A DNA stretch of 22,479 nucleotides from Ruminococcaceae bacterium UBA6413 (GCA_002437415.1 DJPL01000008.1:1-22479), one strand, 5' to 3'. Numbered from the stretch's first letter, positions 5,499 through 13,939 are shown. Program-made: numbers and translations. The notes: a model not told the origin generated them from the letters alone.

Positions 5499-5519
5499 TT
5501 CGGAAAGGAAAGTCAAGAT

Positions 5520-5816
5520 ATGGCGATGTCGTTGAAAACACGAGTGATGTTGAGAATAGGTGCTGTTGCAGACAGCGAGTTCTGGGCGGCGTTGCCTAAA
5601 GCTCATGCAAAGCTTTTTCGCATTATAGAAAGAGAGGGAGATGCGGGAGGAGCAAGATTAACGATAGATTATGCTGTTATGCTGATTGCAGAACAGATAA
5701 TCATAGACAGAATGATGTCAGAAACATTAGGAGGTGCTACACAAAATGGACGGTCAGATTATCACGGTCAAGCAGTTGCCGATAATCGAAGAAAGATTAC
5801 AGATTATCAAAGCTGA
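5520..5816 (+). CDS. Small hypothetical phage protein
   Basis: A 98-residue, mainly helical protein. The core KTRVMLRIGAVADSEFWAAL...ERE...TIDYAVMLIAEQII (to about residue 65) reads as a compact phage protein commonly placed before DUF1351. Its last ~24 codons overlap the DUF1351 gene in another frame, and that tail is probably not conserved. AAAGGAAAG precedes the ATG; a second ATG two codons later is also possible. No function assigned. Confidence 0.6.
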   Translation: MAMSLKTRVMLRIGAVADSEFWAALPKAHAKLFRIIEREGDAGGARLTIDYAVMLIAEQIIIDRMMSETLGGATQNGRSDYHGQAVADNRRKITDYQS

Positions 5817-6612
5817 GATCGACGCTAAGACACAGCACGTTTTAGCACTTGACTGTAACGATGCTACAGTCAAGGCAATCAAAAGCCTCAGAGCAGATCT
5901 GAACAAAGATTTCAGCGAGCTTGAAGAAAAGCGCAAAGAGGTCAAGCGTGCGGTGATGTCACCGTATGAAAGATTTGAGGAAGTGTATACCGAATGCGTA
6001 ACGAATATCTATAAGCAGACGGACGCAATCCTCAAGGGACGTATAGCGATTGTCGAGAACGCAATCAAAGCTAACAAGGAAAAGGAAATCAGAGCATACT
6101 ATGACGAGTATGCGGAAAGCCTGGGTATCGACTTTGTTCCCTACGAAAAAAGCGGTATCACGGTAACGCTTTCAGCGAGTGCAAAAAAGCTCAAGGAACA
6201 GGTAGCCGCATATCTTGACAGAATAGCGGACGAGCTGAAGCTTATCGGCACTCAGCCCCAGGACTTACAGCCGGAAATTCTTGTTGAATACAAGCGGACA
6301 GTCAATGTCGCATATTCCATTCAGACGGTTATCGAGCGTAAAAAGGCAATCGAAGAAGAAGCAGCAGAGAGAGCCAGACAGCAGGCGGAACAGCAGACAA
6401 TCTATGAAGCGGCTGAAGCTCGTGTCGATGCGGCGGTCGAAAGTTACAGCGAAGAACAGCAGGAAGCGATTGCACCGCCTACTGTTGCCGAAGCACAGGA
6501 ACAGCCAGCAAAGCAGTACCGTGTTGCATTCGCTGTTAATGGATCGCTCGAAGAAATAAAAGCATTAAAGAATTTCTTGGTAAACGGAGGTTACAAATAT
6601 GAGCAGTTATAA
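5746..6612 (+). CDS. DUF1351 phage protein
   Basis: A 288-residue, mostly alpha-helical protein matching DUF1351. That family is almost always encoded directly before a RecT-type annealing protein and is thought to belong to the recombination or replication module. The N-terminal half carries LRADLNKDFSELEEKRKEVK (about 55-74) and VMSPYERFEEVY, typical of the family. A coiled-coil Glu/Gln/Ala-rich stretch (about 200-245) leads to a small C-terminal domain (FAVNGSLEEIKALKNFLV). The ATG at 5746 is chosen because AGGAGGTG stands 9 nt ahead; an in-frame ATG at 5734 is upstream of that site. The end overlaps RecT by 14 nt. Confidence 0.85.
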   Translation: MDGQIITVKQLPIIEERLQIIKAEIDAKTQHVLALDCNDATVKAIKSLRADLNKDFSELEEKRKEVKRAVMSPYERFEEVYTECVTNIYKQTDAILKGRIAIVENAIKANKEKEIRAYYDEYAESLGIDFVPYEKSGITVTLSASAKKLKEQVAAYLDRIADELKLIGTQPQDLQPEILVEYKRTVNVAYSIQTVIERKKAIEEEAAERARQQAEQQTIYEAAEARVDAAVESYSEEQQEAIAPPTVAEAQEQPAKQYRVAFAVNGSLEEIKALKNFLVNGGYKYEQL

Positions 6613-7534
6613 TGCACCGGTCGAAAAGAAGCCTAAATTTTCGGTGGCGATAAGCACACCAACGTATCAGAACCTGATACGCAACACACTCGCCGATCCT
6701 GAAAGAGCAAAACGCTTTATTGCGTCAATCACATCTGCGGTAGCGGTCAATCCGCAGTTGCAGGAGTGCGAAACATCTACTATTGTAGCAGGTGCGCTCC
6801 TCGGTGAAAGCCTTAATCTTTCGCCGTCGCCACAGCTTGGTCAGTTCTATTTAGTGCCGTTTAAGCAGAAAGCGAAGTATGACCGTAATCGTAATCTGAT
6901 TTCGCCCGAATGCGTCAACGCACAGTTTGTATTAGGCTACAAAGGCTACATACAGCTTGCAGTGCGTAGCGGTATGTATCGCAAAATCATTGTTCACGAA
7001 ATCAAGGACGGCGAACTGATACGCTGGGATCCGCTGACGGAAGAATTTGAAGCAAGCTTCATTGAAAACGAAGAAAAGCGTGATAAGACAGACACTATCG
7101 GATATTACGCAATGTTCGAGTACGTTGACGGCTTCAGAAAAACGCTGTACTGGAGCAAGGGCAAAATGCTTGTGTATGCAGACAAGTACAGTCCTGCATT
7201 CAGCAAAGATGCGTATGCAAAGCTGATAAACAACGAAATCCCGGCTAACGAGATGTGGAAATATTCATCGTTCTGGTACAAGAGCTTTGATGATATGGCA
7301 AAAAAGACTATGATACGTCAGCTGATCAGCAAGTGGGGCGGAATGGCGGTAGAACCGCTGAGAGTAGCGCTTGAACACGATAACAACGTTCTTCAGCGTA
7401 GCTCGGACGGTTTTGAGAATATAGCAACCGATGCGGACGTAATGCCCGCAGAACCGCACCTTGTAAGTAATAGCGAGGTAACACAGCCCGAAGTTGCTGA
7501 TGTTATAGAGAATATCAACCTTGAAGACTTATGA
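6599..7534 (+). CDS. recT: RecT-family single-strand annealing protein
   Basis: A 311-residue RecT homologue. It binds single-stranded DNA and anneals complementary strands in phage recombination, usually with an exonuclease partner. Family features visible are: LADPERAKRFIASITSAVAV near residue 31; the conserved SLNLSPSPQLGQFYLVPF (about 72-89); FVLGYKGYIQLAVRSG; VHEIKDGELI; and SFDDMAKKTMIRQLISKWG near the end of the core. The C-terminal ~60 residues are acidic and variable, as usual. It sits between DUF1351 and an MBL-fold protein, with 4-14 nt overlaps, a stable module in Firmicutes phages. Length is normal for the family. Confidence 0.96.
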   Translation: MSSYNAPVEKKPKFSVAISTPTYQNLIRNTLADPERAKRFIASITSAVAVNPQLQECETSTIVAGALLGESLNLSPSPQLGQFYLVPFKQKAKYDRNRNLISPECVNAQFVLGYKGYIQLAVRSGMYRKIIVHEIKDGELIRWDPLTEEFEASFIENEEKRDKTDTIGYYAMFEYVDGFRKTLYWSKGKMLVYADKYSPAFSKDAYAKLINNEIPANEMWKYSSFWYKSFDDMAKKTMIRQLISKWGGMAVEPLRVALEHDNNVLQRSSDGFENIATDADVMPAEPHLVSNSEVTQPEVADVIENINLEDL

Positions 7535-8205
7535 TTAAATACGAGATAATTTCCACCGGCTCGCAGGGCAATGCAGTGGTCATCGAGGATAACATTCTGA
7601 TTGACTGCGGTGTAAGCTATAAGCTGATACGTCCGTATGCGGACAAACTGAAGCTTGTGTTGCTTACACACATTCATTCAGACCACTTTAACAAATCGTC
7701 GATACGCAGTCTTGCGAGGGACAGACCGTTACTGCGTTTCGGCTGTTGTGGTTGGCTTGTGCCGGTACTTGTTGATATGGGTATATCCAAACGCCGAATA
7801 GATGTTTTTGAGTACGGCAAGATGTACGGTTACGGGATATGTAATATAATCCCCGTACCGCTAAAGCACAACGTACCAAACTGCGGCTATAAGCTACATT
7901 TTGCTGACAAGGGCAAGATGATATATGCCACCGACACAAACAACCTTAACGGCGTTACAGCCCGCAATTACGACCTGTATATGATAGAAGCTAATCACAC
8001 AGAAGCTGACATCAAGGAACGCATCGCAAAAAAGAAAATCGCAGGCGAATACGCCTACGAAATTCAGGCAGAGGAAAATCATCTGTCGAAAGAAAAATGC
8101 GATGACTTTATCTACCGCAACATAGGTCCTAACGGCGTATATGTGTATATGCACACTCACAGGGAGCGTGATACAACAGATGATAACGACCGGAAAGATA
8201 CTTAA
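7531..8205 (+). CDS. MBL-fold metallo-hydrolase, likely nuclease partner of RecT
   Basis: A 224-residue metallo-beta-lactamase-fold protein. The signature HxHxDH appears as THIHSDH (about residues 46-52). Further metal ligands are likely in PLKHNVPNCGY, in YATDTNN (about 131-137) and in MIEANH. In Listeria and clostridial phages an MBL protein directly downstream of RecT is common, and it is proposed to be the exonuclease or nuclease partner; related cellular enzymes (YycJ/WalJ) act on DNA. It overlaps RecT by 4 nt (ATGA). No RecE or lambda-type exonuclease is visible, which supports this reading, but nuclease activity here is inference. Confidence 0.85.
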   Translation: MIKYEIISTGSQGNAVVIEDNILIDCGVSYKLIRPYADKLKLVLLTHIHSDHFNKSSIRSLARDRPLLRFGCCGWLVPVLVDMGISKRRIDVFEYGKMYGYGICNIIPVPLKHNVPNCGYKLHFADKGKMIYATDTNNLNGVTARNYDLYMIEANHTEADIKERIAKKKIAGEYAYEIQAEENHLSKEKCDDFIYRNIGPNGVYVYMHTHRERDTTDDNDRKDT

Positions 8206-8836
8206 ATTTGACAAGCACGGCAATAAGCTGTTGCTGGAGCTTCCCGAAAGTATAGAACGGGAATTGATACAAAAGCATATCGGCAGTGTAGAACTGCGAC
8301 TGAATGACGGTCGCAGGATCTCCGCCGACCAAAGAAGAAAGATATTCGCTATTGTTCGTGACATCGCATTGTGGAGCGGACACGAGCCTGAATTTATCAG
8401 GGCATACATGACGTGGGATTACATCAAGCGTCACGACGGCGAATGGTTTTCACTGTCCGATGTCGATATGACAACGGCAAAGGACTTTATAACACATCTG
8501 ATAGAGTTCTGTTTTCACTGGGATGTGCCAACGAAAGACACGCTGCTCCACGAAACAGACGATATAGGCAAATATCTGTATATGTGCCTTGAACACCGCA
8601 AATGTGCTATATGCAACGCAAGAGCGGAAGTACACCATGTAGACCGCATAGGCATAGGCGGGGATCGTGAAGAAACAGTCCACATAGGAATGAGAGCGAT
8701 TGCTCTGTGTCACGAACATCACATGGAAGCGCATATCAGAGAAAAAGAGCTGTTTGAAGAAAACTACATCTACGGTATAAAGCTTGACGAATACTTATGT
8801 AAAAAGCTCAGGCTTAACACAAAGTCAAGGAGGTAG
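8180..8836 (+). CDS. Putative HNHc nuclease
   Basis: A 218-residue protein of the phage HNHc nuclease type. An N-terminal domain of about 120 residues (GRRISADQRRKIFAIVRDIA is a family-like stretch) precedes a C-terminal zinc-and-HNH unit: C142-x2-C145, EVHHVDRIG (H152/H153), and LCHEHHMEAH (C177, H178, H180, H181). The ATG at 8180 starts the conserved region; an upstream in-frame ATG at 8141 lies deep inside the MBL gene. Overlaps MBL by 26 nt. Likely acts on DNA during replication or recombination; substrate unknown. Confidence 0.85.
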   Translation: MITTGKILKFDKHGNKLLLELPESIERELIQKHIGSVELRLNDGRRISADQRRKIFAIVRDIALWSGHEPEFIRAYMTWDYIKRHDGEWFSLSDVDMTTAKDFITHLIEFCFHWDVPTKDTLLHETDDIGKYLYMCLEHRKCAICNARAEVHHVDRIGIGGDREETVHIGMRAIALCHEHHMEAHIREKELFEENYIYGIKLDEYLCKKLRLNTKSRR

Positions 8837-8838
8837 CG

Positions 8839-9657
8839 ATGGCAAGACCTCAATGCGACGGTTTGTCGTACTTTCCTTTTGATGTGGATTTTTTCTCAGA
8901 TCGCAAAATCAAGATTATACGAGGCTCGGAATACGGCACTGATGCGATAATAATTTACATTTACCTGCTGTGTGAGATATACAAAGGCAAGGGATATTAC
9001 ATCGCATACGATGACGATTTAGTGTGCTGCGCAAGCGCAGACACGGGAGTGCCAGAGGGCAAGACAAGGCAGATAGTACAGCTCCTCGCAAGCAAGTCAC
9101 TGTTTGATAACACACGGTTTTCGGCGGACAACTTACTTACTGCTACATCAATACAAACACGTTACCAAGAGGCAAAAAAATCCACAAAAAGAGACGTGTT
9201 TGTGGAACCCAGCGTTTGGATTTTAAACGAAGAAGCGACGTTAGGGTTTATTAAAGTGCACCCAAAAGGGAGTTTTTCCGAGAAAAACCCCAGTAAATCC
9301 GAGAAAAACCCCAGTAAATCCGAGAAAAACCCCACAAAAGAAAATAAAATAAAAGAAAATAAAAATAAAATAAATAAAAATAAAACCGCAACAGCTATCG
9401 CAGTTGCGCCGGAGCTTGAGGTGGCATGGCAGGCGTTCGTCGAAATGCGAAAGAAAATACGCAAGCCGATGACAGAGTACGCAATGGAACTAACAATCAA
9501 AAAGCTTGAAGCTCTTGCGCCCGGTGATACGGTAACGCAAAAGAAGATCCTTGAACAATCTGTTGAGCACTCTTGGCAAAGCGTGTATGAGCTAAAAGAG
9601 AAAGGCGGCGTGAACAATGGACGAAATGAAAAACCTTTCAAGCCAAGCGATTGGTAA
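8839..9657 (+). CDS. Lin1244/Lin1753-like replication initiator (DUF4373)
   Basis: A 272-residue protein. Residues 1-130 match the DUF4373 (Lin1244/Lin1753 N-terminal) domain of phage replisome organisers: SYFPFDVDFFSDRKIKIIRG, then YGTDAIIIYIYLLCEIYKG, a winged-helix-like region expected to bind origin DNA. Residues 145-182 are a Lys/Asn/Ser/Glu linker made partly of three SEKNPSK units. The C-terminal part (about 190-250, VAWQAFVEMRKKIRKPMTEY) resembles DnaD-like C-terminal regions that contact the loader. AAGGAGG lies before the ATG. It lies directly before DnaC, as expected for an initiator. The gene itself contains the candidate origin. Confidence 0.88.
   Translation: MARPQCDGLSYFPFDVDFFSDRKIKIIRGSEYGTDAIIIYIYLLCEIYKGKGYYIAYDDDLVCCASADTGVPEGKTRQIVQLLASKSLFDNTRFSADNLLTATSIQTRYQEAKKSTKRDVFVEPSVWILNEEATLGFIKVHPKGSFSEKNPSKSEKNPSKSEKNPTKENKIKENKNKINKNKTATAIAVAPELEVAWQAFVEMRKKIRKPMTEYAMELTIKKLEALAPGDTVTQKKILEQSVEHSWQSVYELKEKGGVNNGRNEKPFKPSDW
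9277..9339. repeat. Three 21-bp direct repeats (candidate iterons)
   Basis: Units at 9277-9297, 9298-9318 and 9319-9339 each start TCCGAGAAAAACCCCA. The first two are identical over all 21 bp; the third differs only in its last five bases. They encode SEKNPSK repeats in the initiator gene. Confidence 0.9.
9277..9385. other. Candidate phage replication origin inside the initiator gene
   Basis: The three 21-bp repeats are followed directly by a 50-bp tract (9336-9385) of only A and T apart from two G, a plausible unwinding element. Iterons plus an A-rich element inside an initiator gene is the lambda O-type origin layout. The downstream DnaC loader fits. It is inferred from architecture alone. 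Confidence 0.55.
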
Positions 9658-10528
9658 TGCTCACGGGCCTATCTACACAAGCAAGGAAGTTGAAGAGCTG
9701 GGAATACCGAGTACGCAACCTGTTCCAAAGCCCGAAAAGTGCAAATACTGTGGGAAAACGTTGTACTATGAGTGCGTTGTACTTATGGGGCAGGCTATGA
9801 TTTGGAACCTTGAAAAGCCGCGTTGCGATTGCAAAAAAGCGGTTGCGTTTTGGAAAGAGTGGGATGCTAAACAGGAAAAAATCAAAAAAGAAAAGGAGTT
9901 TGCCGAAGAACAAGAGCGCAGAAAGCAGAAAATCGAAGGTATACTCGGCAAGTCCGGAATAAAGAAACGTTACCTATCACGGACGATAGAAAGCTTTGCC
10001 GTTACCGATGAAAACAAAAAGTCTTTTGAAATAGCGACTGATTATATCAAGAATTTCAGAAGATACTTTGCTCAGGGTAAAGGGCTATACCTTGAAGGAC
10101 CGTGCGGAACAGGTAAAACACACTTGGCGATTGCAATTGCGCTTGCAATCATCAATACAGGAGTTCCGGTTATCTGCAAAACGTCAATAGACATTCTCAG
10201 CGATATAAAACGTTGCTATGAGCGCAACAGCGAAGTAACGGAAGAGGAAGTCCTCGAAGCATACAAGAATGTTGACTTGCTGATAATAGATGATCTCGGA
10301 AAGGAGCAAGTGACAGAATGGTCGGTACCCGTGCTGTATAGCATTCTGAATGAACGCTACGAAGCTTTGTTGCCGACAATTATCACAACAAATTACAACA
10401 CAACTGCTCTTGCAGAAAAATTATCTGCAAGAGGCGACGCAGAAACAGCTACAGCAATAATCAGCCGCTTTGTCGAAAGCTCGAAAAGAGTTACAATGTC
10501 TTGGGCTGATTACCGCAGGAAAGGATAA
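9617..10528 (+). CDS. dnaC: DnaC-like helicase loader ATPase
   Basis: A 303-residue AAA+ ATPase of the DnaC/IstB group, which loads the replicative helicase at the phage origin. An N-terminal zinc module is visible (CKYCGK at 42-47, CDCKKA at about 71-76), then a basic coiled coil (about 80-110). The AAA+ core has Walker A GPCGTGKTH (about 161-169), Walker B LLIIDDLGKE (about 218-227), sensor-1 ITTNYN and an arginine-rich C-terminal ISRFVESSKRVTM. It overlaps the initiator gene by 41 nt and has AAAGGCGG ahead of its ATG. No replicative helicase gene is seen, so the host helicase is probably recruited. Confidence 0.95.
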   Translation: MDEMKNLSSQAIGNAHGPIYTSKEVEELGIPSTQPVPKPEKCKYCGKTLYYECVVLMGQAMIWNLEKPRCDCKKAVAFWKEWDAKQEKIKKEKEFAEEQERRKQKIEGILGKSGIKKRYLSRTIESFAVTDENKKSFEIATDYIKNFRRYFAQGKGLYLEGPCGTGKTHLAIAIALAIINTGVPVICKTSIDILSDIKRCYERNSEVTEEEVLEAYKNVDLLIIDDLGKEQVTEWSVPVLYSILNERYEALLPTIITTNYNTTALAEKLSARGDAETATAIISRFVESSKRVTMSWADYRRKG

Positions 10529-10533
10529 ATCAA

Positions 10534-11028
10534 ATGGGAAGTAAAGAAGAAAGTGCTATGACCAAATTAAACAACGAAGCTGCTACAGTTAGCGGCTACA
10601 ATGTGCCGGCAATCGCTATCAGAGATCATGTTGCTCAGCGCATAATGACCGATGCGGTTTACGCTGAAAAAGTGATAGCTGAGGGTAAGACTCTTAGCAA
10701 GTGCTATCAGTACATATCGGATATAGCGTACGAAAAAGCCCGTAAAATGAGCAATACCGACAAGCGGGGCGGAATAATGATAGGAATGTCTTCTGAGGAG
10801 ATATTTGCACTTGCTGACGAATATTACACGCTTTCCGATGACGAGCTGAAGAAAAAGCTTGAAGCAGAAAGATCGAAGCCTGCACCCGTCGAAAAGACTG
10901 AAACGGCTAAGAAGAAAACAGCGGATAAGCCTAAGAAAACAAAGCCTGCCGAGGAAAAAGAGGAAGAGTTAGAGCAGTCATCGCTGTTCGACATGGGTGC
11001 GGAGGAAACAGAAGATGATAGCATATAA
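10534..11028 (+). CDS. PcfK-like protein
   Basis: A 164-residue protein resembling the PcfK family, first named from the enterococcal conjugative plasmid pCF10 and widespread in Firmicutes phages. The conserved part is residues 30-110 (IRDHVAQRIMTDAVYAEKVI, then KTLSKCYQYISDIAYEKARK and IGMSSEEIFALADEYY). The rest is a Lys/Glu/Pro-rich tail ending in an acidic segment, EQSSLFDMGAEETEDD; QSSLF resembles a sliding-clamp-binding QxxLF box. It is paired with a PcfJ-like gene two positions downstream, as usual. Biochemical function is unknown; a role in DNA replication or transfer is presumed. Confidence 0.8.
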   Translation: MGSKEESAMTKLNNEAATVSGYNVPAIAIRDHVAQRIMTDAVYAEKVIAEGKTLSKCYQYISDIAYEKARKMSNTDKRGGIMIGMSSEEIFALADEYYTLSDDELKKKLEAERSKPAPVEKTETAKKKTADKPKKTKPAEEKEEELEQSSLFDMGAEETEDDSI

Positions 11029-11599
11029 AGCTTTCAACAAAGATCTGACTTGCCTCAATTACAAGTTCAAGGAAAATGAGCCTAACTACACAGACAAGGC
11101 AAATTGCAGGGAAAACGGATTTCACTGCGCAGAAAATCCGCTTGACTGCTTATCATACTACCGCTTTGATAACTGCGTGATTTACGAGGTCGACGCAACA
11201 GGCGATGTTGACGAGGACGATATAGACAGCAAGATAAGCTGTACTGTTCTCACGCTTCGCAAAAAGCTTGATGTGTTTGATTTTGTAAAGGCGGCGGCAA
11301 AATATATCATGTTGCATCCGTACCGTGAGCAGAATCACCATGTACATAATGATATGGCTTGTGGCAAAGAAGGCGATAAGTTCCTTGTCGTCCGTGGAAA
11401 AACTATGGCAGTAAGCGCACAGAAAGACACTATAGTGTGTATGCTCAAAGAAACCTCGTACAGTAAAGAAATACTGTGGTATTCGATTTTTAAGGTTGAC
11501 GGTAAATCAATGTTGGCAGGCGTGCCGTATAACGAATACGGCGAAATAGTGACAGAGGCGGAAATGGAGGCTCTTCATGAGGTTAAAAGAACTGAGTAA
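11015..11599 (+). CDS. DUF7666-like phage protein
   Basis: A 194-residue protein that opens with MIAYKAFNKDLTCLNYKF and contains ANCRENGFHCAENPLDCLSY (about 27-46) and VIYEVDATGDVDEDD, features of a common phage family (DUF7666). Function is unknown. The ATG at 11015 has a GGAGG site 9 nt ahead and overlaps the PcfK stop by 14 nt. Its 3' end overlaps PcfJ by 23 nt. The central stretch HPYREQNHHVHNDMACGKEG is rich in histidine and might bind metal. It belongs to the PcfK-PcfJ unit by position. Confidence 0.75.
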   Translation: MIAYKAFNKDLTCLNYKFKENEPNYTDKANCRENGFHCAENPLDCLSYYRFDNCVIYEVDATGDVDEDDIDSKISCTVLTLRKKLDVFDFVKAAAKYIMLHPYREQNHHVHNDMACGKEGDKFLVVRGKTMAVSAQKDTIVCMLKETSYSKEILWYSIFKVDGKSMLAGVPYNEYGEIVTEAEMEALHEVKRTE

Positions 11600-13769
11600 G
11601 CTTCCTAAAATCACAGCGCCGAAGTCGTTTGTTGAGAAGGCAGGAAAAGATACTCCCCGTATGATAAAAAAATACAGCTCAACCGAGTACAGATATGAAA
11701 CAAGGGAGTATGCAAAATGCCGAATGTATGGTGACATAATCAAAGTTGCTTTGTTCTATACAAAAAACTTGCGGCTCGGAGCAACGATGCCGGCATACGA
11801 GATATTCATTGATTACAAAAATGAAGATTTTATCACTTACGATTACAGCGCAAACCGCTGGAGCAATGCAACGATAGAAAAGCTTGACACAAGCTTTTAT
11901 TGGTGGTCCGAAACAAAAGAAAAAAAGTATATGTCGGCCAAAGACAGAGCACTTCTGAGGACAAATTTAAAAGTCGAGGAAGGCGGTAGTTACGGCGATT
12001 ATTACGGTATTCTGAAGTTCCAGCAAAACGTGAGAGAACGTCAGCTCCTCGCAAGACACAAAAAAGAAACGGATAAATGGGACGAGGCGATGAACAAAGT
12101 AACGCAGATCCCGAAAGACTGGGATAAGTTTATCGCTAAGTCAGTTATCAGAGATCAGTACATTTTTTACGAGTACAGCAGAAAAGCCGAAAAAGACGGT
12201 TATTGCACATGGTGTGAGAATGACGTAAAAGTAAAAAATCCTAAGCATAACGCACAAGGGCGTTGTCCCCACTGCGGTCATGAAATTCACTATAAAGCTA
12301 CCGGCAAAACAGGCTCACTCTACACCGAAAATTTTGCGGCATATCTTGTTCAGCCGTATGAAGATAACTTTGTAATCAGGGCTTTCGAGGCTCGTTGCCG
12401 TTATGAAAAAGACAAATTCGGCGGATTAAGCAGAAAAGCACAGGTATACGCAACTGAGAAATTGCGTTATATATACGACGGCAACAATTCAGCAATCGGA
12501 TATAGCTATGAGTTATATAAACAACGTGAAGTACGATGGTGTTGCTTTGGCAATACTTCTCCGAGTTATTATAACAGTTGGTTTGGAACTGTGTATAAAA
12601 GAAATTTGTGCGGCAAGATCATTAATCGCCTGTGCAGAACCGGACTTATTGAACACATAAAGAATACAGAAAAATGCGATCCGAGAGTATTCTTAACTGA
12701 GCTAAAGCGTTCACCTGGTGTTGAACAGCTAGCAAAAGTCGGGCTGCATCGCCTTATAAACGACTGTATTTACAACTATCACTACGATTGCGACTATAGA
12801 TTTAACGGCGGAGAGCCGGCAAAAGCACTGCATATCGACAAATACCGCATGAAACGGCTCGTAAAAAGTAACGGCGGTCTTGTATATCTCGAGTGGCTAA
12901 AAAATGAAAAAGAAAAGAACGCTGTATATGATGATACGACAATACAGTGGCTTGAACAACAGAATATCAGACCGGAGGATGTAGAATTTATTTCCGACAG
13001 AATGAGTGTTCAGCAGATAAAAAACTATATATGCCGTCAGATGTCCGAAAACAGTATGACAAGCAGAGATGTAATACGGACGTGGAGTGATTATCTTGGT
13101 ATGGCCGAACGGCTGAAAATGAATACATCTGATCCTATCGTGTACCGAGCGAAAAAGCTCAGGCAGCGTCACGACGAACTGGTAAAAGAGGTTGACGACA
13201 AAGAACGTGCATTAAGAGCGGCTGAAATCAGCAAGAAATATCCTAACATAGAAACGGTTTTGCAAAAAATAAAGCCAAAATACGAGTATGAAGACGAAAC
13301 ATATTCGATAATCATACCAGGGAAAATAGAGGATATTCTCGCCGAAGGAGCGGCACTGCACCACTGCATAGACAAAACAGACAGATATTTTGACCGCATA
13401 AATGTACAGGAGTCATATCTGATGTTCCTGCGTCGAACAGCCGAAAAGGACAAGCCGTATTACACCCTTGAGGTCGAACCAAACGGCACAGTACGGCAGA
13501 AACGAACGGAGTTTGACAGGCAGAATCCTGACATAGAGGACGCAAAAACATTTCTGCGCAAATGGCAGAAAATCATATCAAAGCGACTTAGCTCCGAAGA
13601 CATTAAGCTTGCAAGCAGAAGCAAGAAGTTGAGGAACGAAGAGTTTGAGGAGCTTGAACGCACAAAAGCAAGAATCCGCAACGGCACATTACAAGGACAT
13701 TTACTTGTTACTGTGCTTCGGGAAGACTTAATGGAAAATACAGACGAAAGCGAAAAGGTGAGCGTATGA
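11577..13769 (+). CDS. PcfJ-like protein
   Basis: A large, 730-residue PcfJ-family protein (the family is named from plasmid pCF10). A zinc ribbon CTWCEND...CPHCGHEIHYKA is visible at about residues 201-230. The C-terminal PcfJ core has the conserved ALHHCIDKTDRYFDRI (about 598-613), then YLMFLRR and PYYTLEVEPNGTVRQKRTEF. The rest is rich in charged helices. PcfJ proteins are widespread in phages, plasmids and conjugative elements of Firmicutes, with no settled function. A GGAGG site lies 8 nt before the ATG. It is intact and is the largest gene of the window. Confidence 0.88.
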   Translation: MRLKELSKLPKITAPKSFVEKAGKDTPRMIKKYSSTEYRYETREYAKCRMYGDIIKVALFYTKNLRLGATMPAYEIFIDYKNEDFITYDYSANRWSNATIEKLDTSFYWWSETKEKKYMSAKDRALLRTNLKVEEGGSYGDYYGILKFQQNVRERQLLARHKKETDKWDEAMNKVTQIPKDWDKFIAKSVIRDQYIFYEYSRKAEKDGYCTWCENDVKVKNPKHNAQGRCPHCGHEIHYKATGKTGSLYTENFAAYLVQPYEDNFVIRAFEARCRYEKDKFGGLSRKAQVYATEKLRYIYDGNNSAIGYSYELYKQREVRWCCFGNTSPSYYNSWFGTVYKRNLCGKIINRLCRTGLIEHIKNTEKCDPRVFLTELKRSPGVEQLAKVGLHRLINDCIYNYHYDCDYRFNGGEPAKALHIDKYRMKRLVKSNGGLVYLEWLKNEKEKNAVYDDTTIQWLEQQNIRPEDVEFISDRMSVQQIKNYICRQMSENSMTSRDVIRTWSDYLGMAERLKMNTSDPIVYRAKKLRQRHDELVKEVDDKERALRAAEISKKYPNIETVLQKIKPKYEYEDETYSIIIPGKIEDILAEGAALHHCIDKTDRYFDRINVQESYLMFLRRTAEKDKPYYTLEVEPNGTVRQKRTEFDRQNPDIEDAKTFLRKWQKIISKRLSSEDIKLASRSKKLRNEEFEELERTKARIRNGTLQGHLLVTVLREDLMENTDESEKVSV

Positions 13770-13939
13770 CAAGAATATATCCTCAGAGAGGCGGTGCTCT
13801 GAACGAAAATGACAGACTGGACCTCGCACGACTGCTGATAAAAGCCGGATATAAAGTGAGGATCGGCAAAGAAAAAATGAACGGCAGTAGCACATATACC
13901 TACTTCATCGAATACGAAGAGGTGCGCAATGGCACTTAA
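13766..13939 (+). CDS. Small hypothetical protein
   Basis: A 57-residue ORF starting at an ATGA overlap with the PcfJ stop. Its sequence (GALNENDRLDLARLLIKAGY, then VRIGKEKMNGSSTYTYFIEY) reads like a small helix-strand protein that recurs beside PcfJ in phages. The overlap at both ends (4 nt with PcfJ, 11 nt with the next ORF) supports it as real. No function known. Confidence 0.6.
   Translation: MTRIYPQRGGALNENDRLDLARLLIKAGYKVRIGKEKMNGSSTYTYFIEYEEVRNGT

Noticed and set aside
7894..8409. Long minus-strand ORF (171 codons) opposite MBL and HNHc genes
   Set aside because: It crosses two well-supported plus-strand genes and shows no recognisable domain or start signal.
9277..9339. Tandem 21-bp repeats as a CRISPR-like array
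   Set aside because: The units are contiguous with no spacers, and they encode an in-frame protein linker.
9162..9641. Minus-strand ORF (159 codons) opposite the initiator gene
   Set aside because: Its phenylalanine-rich repeats are the complement of the A-rich iteron region; it has no ribosome site.
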